From contig JBOGFC010000214.1 in NCBI GenBank assembly GCA_050742155.1, positions 1 through 7,263 of the forward strand: 7,263 nucleotides of DNA. Direction: 5' to 3'. How positions within the stretch are numbered: position 1 is the stretch's first letter; each line of letters opens with the position of its first letter. The translations under genes and the position numbers were made by a program. The stretch is from JBOGFC01 sp050742155 (GTDB lineage: Bacteria; Actinomycetota; Acidimicrobiia; Spongiisociales; JALYHC01). The notes below the pieces were generated by a model, which worked only from the letters and a program-made list of their open reading frames with translations, searched no databases and had not been told where the DNA came from. Below are positions 5,046 to 7,263 of this stretch, in pieces.

Positions 5046-6332
5046 ATGACTCCTGCCCACGAGCCGTCGACACCCACTTCGCTCCTCTGGCTGTCGTTGA
5101 CTCTGTTCCTGATCGCGGCGGCTGTAGTGGCCGGCCCAGGCCCAGTTCTAGCCTACCAACCAGGAGGCGAGGGTCTGTCCCTGCCAGACGTGGCGCCGCT
5201 GGAAATTGACGACCCGATCGGCGAAGCGGAGCTTCAAGACTTGGAAACGCTCGCCAGCCAATCGGGCATATCTCTCCAGGCCGCCATCGATCGGTATGCC
5301 TGGAACGACAACTTCGCCTTCGCGATCGCACGAATCCGCGAAACGGTTCCCGGAGCTTTCGCCGGAGCGCAGATCGTGGACGCTGAGAACGCGTGGGTCG
5401 CGTTCGCGGGTACCGCCCCCGAATCAGCACGCGGCATGATCGACACTTTCAGAAGCCATCACAGTGGTGTTTCCGTCGACTTGCGCACGAACCTGGGCTT
5501 CGCTGAGGTGGAACTCCAAAGAGCGATCGAAGAAGTCCATTTCGCCGTGCTTGCAGCGCCTGACGTCCGCAACGCCTCCACCTCGTTCGAGTTCGAGACA
5601 GGTCAAATTACGACGACGGTCGTACTCGAGAGCACAGCCTCTGACTCCTTACTCAACGATCTCCGGGCTGTCGCGACGAAGAACCTCGCTGATGCGGGTG
5701 GAGCGGACATCCTCAATAACATCACAATCTCCGTCGTCCGATCGAATAGCCGGGTTCTAGGCGATAAGACGAGCGGCACTGAGCATCTTGGTGGCGAGGC
5801 ACTCAGCACTTGTACCTCTGGGTTCGGGACGAAGACGTCAAGCGGCGTGAGAGGTATTTCTACGGCTGGACACTGTGACGACTCTCAAAGCGATGACGGA
5901 TCAAGTCTCACCTTCAAGGCGGGACATGAGGGCGAGCATGGCGACTTCCAGTGGCACACGGGACCTCAAGCCGAACCTGACGACTTCTACTCGGGCAACA
6001 GTTCGTCAACTGAAGTAAATAGACGCGATGTCTCTGGCGTCGGATCTCCTGTCGTGGGTCAATCGCTGTGCCAGAATGGGAAGACGACCCACAAGAGCTG
6101 TAAGGAGGTCCGGAAGCTCGACGTCTGCTATGGAAATGCGTGCAGCTTAGTACAATTTGGGAACCGGACAGTTCAGAGTGGCGATAGCGGCGGATCAGTT
6201 TTCTACAGCAATACTGCATATGGCTTGATATATGGCTGGCATTACGACCCGTTCTGGCCGTATGACCGGGATCTCTTTTCCCGAGCCGATCGCATCGACA
6301 ATGCCCTAGGCATCTTCATCGCCACAAGCTGA
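5046..6332 (+). CDS. Secreted chymotrypsin-fold (S1-type) serine protease with a long N-terminal pro-region
   Basis: The 428-residue precursor starts at ATG 5046, five bases after AAGGAG (5035-5040). Residues 12-29 are hydrophobic and a signal peptidase site is likely after VLA (residue 35), so it is exported. Residues about 50-235 lack catalytic motifs and look like a pro-region of two parts, one around FAFAIARIRETVPGAFAGA and one around VELQRAIEEVHFAVL. This recalls the prosegments of alpha-lytic protease and streptogrisins, but I see no firm family match. The catalytic domain has His276 in STAGHC, Asp300 in HGDFQWH and Ser381 in SGDSGGS. Cys256 and Cys277 are placed like the Cys42-Cys58 disulfide of chymotrypsin, and C342/C352 and C361/C366 could form two more. 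The residue six before Ser381 is Thr, not Asp, so trypsin-like cleavage after Lys/Arg is not expected. The gene is less GC-rich than the IS21 region, hinting at separate origin. Confidence 0.88.
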   Translation: MTPAHEPSTPTSLLWLSLTLFLIAAAVVAGPGPVLAYQPGGEGLSLPDVAPLEIDDPIGEAELQDLETLASQSGISLQAAIDRYAWNDNFAFAIARIRETVPGAFAGAQIVDAENAWVAFAGTAPESARGMIDTFRSHHSGVSVDLRTNLGFAEVELQRAIEEVHFAVLAAPDVRNASTSFEFETGQITTTVVLESTASDSLLNDLRAVATKNLADAGGADILNNITISVVRSNSRVLGDKTSGTEHLGGEALSTCTSGFGTKTSSGVRGISTAGHCDDSQSDDGSSLTFKAGHEGEHGDFQWHTGPQAEPDDFYSGNSSSTEVNRRDVSGVGSPVVGQSLCQNGKTTHKSCKEVRKLDVCYGNACSLVQFGNRTVQSGDSGGSVFYSNTAYGLIYGWHYDPFWPYDRDLFSRADRIDNALGIFIATS

Positions 6333-6341
6333 TCCTCCAAA

Positions 6342-6384
6342 GGCCCGGGTGCGTTAGATTAGATTGCCATGGCGGACCCGGGCC
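6342..6384 (+). terminator. 9-bp inverted repeat after the protease stop, possible terminator
   Basis: GGCCCGGGT (6342-6350) and ACCCGGGCC (6376-6384) are exact reverse complements separated by a 25-base AT-richer loop. The first arm begins nine bases after the TGA. No T tract follows, so it would be an atypical terminator or an mRNA-stabilising structure. The loop contains a short TAGAT tandem (GTTAGATTAGATTG). Confidence 0.4.
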
Positions 6385-6449
6385 AAGTCACAGGTCTTCC
6401 CCTTGCCATTTGGAATGCCACGATTCGGCCCCGCCCAATGGAGACGCTT

Positions 6450-6845
6450 ATGACCTATCAGTTCTCTGTGCGGAAGGTCTTGACCAGCCGTCTAAGACGG
6501 GTGATCGTCGCAGTCATAGTCCTCGCGTTGGCGGGTTTCGTGGCCTGGTTCGTCCTCGGTGGCGGCACCTGGCGCGGCGAAGTGACTGTCATGGAAGCGG
6601 AGTTGCGGTCTCCCCGCAGACTCGCACTCATTGTCGCCTCATGCCAAGGAGATCCAGAAGTATCGGTGTTGCGGGAAACGGACCGACAGGTCCAAGTTTT
6701 GGTGATCGCCTCCTCGGCGCCCTTCCGAGGTGGTCCCGCTTGCCAGGACCTCGTGGCAGTCGAACTTCAAGAACCACTTGGAGATCGGGTCCTCATTGAC
6801 CTCCACTCCGGACAATCAGTCGATGTAAGCAAGATCAGTCCATAG
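6450..6845 (+). CDS. Small membrane-anchored protein with an exported domain of unknown function
   Basis: The 131-residue product starts with MTYQFSVRKV, a basic segment (TSRLRR, 12-17), then one hydrophobic helix (about 18-38: VIVAVIVLALAGFVAWFVLGG). By the positive-inside rule the C-terminal 90 residues lie outside the cytoplasm. That domain appears beta-rich with alternating Val/Leu and has Cys65 in VASCQGDPE and Cys98 in PACQDLVAVELQEPLGDR, a likely disulfide. I associate this C-QGDPE / ACxDxVxVxLxEPLGDR pattern with small actinobacterial exported proteins of unknown role. The start at 6450 is preferred over ATG 6438 or 6369 because GGAG at 6440-6443 is six bases upstream. It is on the same strand as the protease, 117 bases downstream and after an inverted repeat, so joint transcription is uncertain. 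Confidence 0.78.
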   Translation: MTYQFSVRKVLTSRLRRVIVAVIVLALAGFVAWFVLGGGTWRGEVTVMEAELRSPRRLALIVASCQGDPEVSVLRETDRQVQVLVIASSAPFRGGPACQDLVAVELQEPLGDRVLIDLHSGQSVDVSKISP

Positions 6846-7187
6846 CCGGCCTCAACCCAGGCTGCCACCCACCGCCGAGCATCCCAAGACAATGGACAAT
6901 GATCGTGGAGTTTCTCGATTTCTAACGCTCGAGAGGATGGCCCTGTCAGGTAGTCATCAGCCACGGCATGGATCCGGGGACCTCCTTGGAGGGATGTTCA
7001 CGACCGACCTGCCGGCGGAGCTGCATTGGGTCCGGATGCTGTCGGCCACCGTCATCCTGCGCGGGGAACCTAATCATGGTTCCGGGATCGGGCTCGGTCG
7101 GGGAGCCCCTTCGAGGCGGTCGGTTCGGGCAGTGAGCGGGTCGACGACTACCGAGGGTTCGGGCCGGGAACGGCGAGCGGGGGCTCG
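6846..7187. other. 342-base stretch without a convincing gene
   Basis: Several short open frames exist on both strands, including one on the plus strand from 6892, but none has a good ribosome-binding site together with natural-looking composition. No transposase motif, tRNA or clear terminator was found. Bases 7074-7187 are open in the frame of the possible gene at 7188, but that part contains no start codon and reads as Gly/Ser/Arg-rich sequence. Confidence 0.5.
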
Positions 7188-7263
7188 ATGACCATCTGGG
7201 CGATGAGCATGCCGCTCATCCTCTTCGTCGACGTCGCCTTCGGTAGCGGGTGCCGCTACAGCC
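7188..7263 (+). CDS. Possible start of an unidentified protein, cut by the window end
   Basis: ATG 7188 opens a frame to the window edge reading MTIWAMSMPLILFVDVAFGS. It is preceded at five bases by a GGGGG run (7179-7183) that could act as a ribosome-binding site. The hydrophobic opening could be a signal or membrane segment. Only 25 codons are visible and I recognise no family, so this may be chance. Confidence 0.25.
   Translation, partial: MTIWAMSMPLILFVDVAFGSGCRYS

Noticed and set aside
6369..6449. Upstream start at ATG 6369 for the small membrane protein
   Set aside because: It lies inside the 6342-6384 inverted repeat with no ribosome-binding site, and the added residues are Pro-rich without function. 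ATG 6450 has GGAG at the correct distance.
6892..7191. 99-codon plus-strand frame
   Set aside because: It has no good ribosome-binding site and a Gly/Ser/Arg-rich C-terminus typical of non-coding GC-rich sequence.
1..7263. CRISPR arrays, tRNA or rRNA genes, riboswitches
   Set aside because: Reading both strands by eye gave no regularly spaced direct repeats, no tRNA-like TTCRA/CCA features and no rRNA sequence. A covariance-model scan was not possible here.

Overview
The window is high-GC, mosaic DNA and most likely comes from an actinomycete or a related actinobacterium. The support is strongly G/C-biased codon use, Shine-Dalgarno sites of the AAGGAG/GGAGG type, an IS3-family end of a type common in that phylum, and small secreted protein families that I associate with Actinomycetota. 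I cannot name a species. The protease region (about 4955-6340) is visibly richer in A and T than the IS21-type element (1231-3919), which suggests pieces of different origin.

Layout. Positions 2-223 are the 3' end of an IS3-family element: the transposase C-terminus and the right inverted repeat. Its terminal CA lies directly against the TTG start of a coiled-coil lipoprotein gene (224-997). A gene-poor stretch (998-1230) follows. Next is a complete IS21-family element (1231-3919) with paired terminal repeats and a perfect 5-bp target duplication, CAGAG. Its istA carries a one-base frameshift and its istB looks intact. After a short spacer comes a minus-strand gene (4064-4660) for an acidic 198-residue protein containing a 55-residue-period duplication; I do not recognise it.

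The region 4661-5045 is dense in regulatory sequence. It holds two divergent consensus-like promoters, a 9-mer (AAGGTTCCT) present once at each promoter, a near-palindrome at the predicted start of rightward transcription, a truncated TetR-family regulator of 57 codons (4849-5022), and a perfect 17-bp palindrome over the end of that remnant. Downstream are a secreted chymotrypsin-fold serine protease with a large N-terminal pro-region (5046-6332), a 9-bp inverted repeat after its stop, and a small membrane-anchored protein with an exported domain (6450-6845). The last 400 bases hold no convincing gene except a possible truncated start at 7188.

How the parts relate. The two IS elements explain much of the left half. 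One may supply the ribosome-binding site, and possibly the transcription, of the lipoprotein gene. In the right half, the TetR remnant, strong promoter and palindromes suggest that the protease was placed behind the control region of a lost regulator by rearrangement. The acidic repeat protein shares that control region divergently. Shared function of the repeat protein and the protease is a guess from position only.
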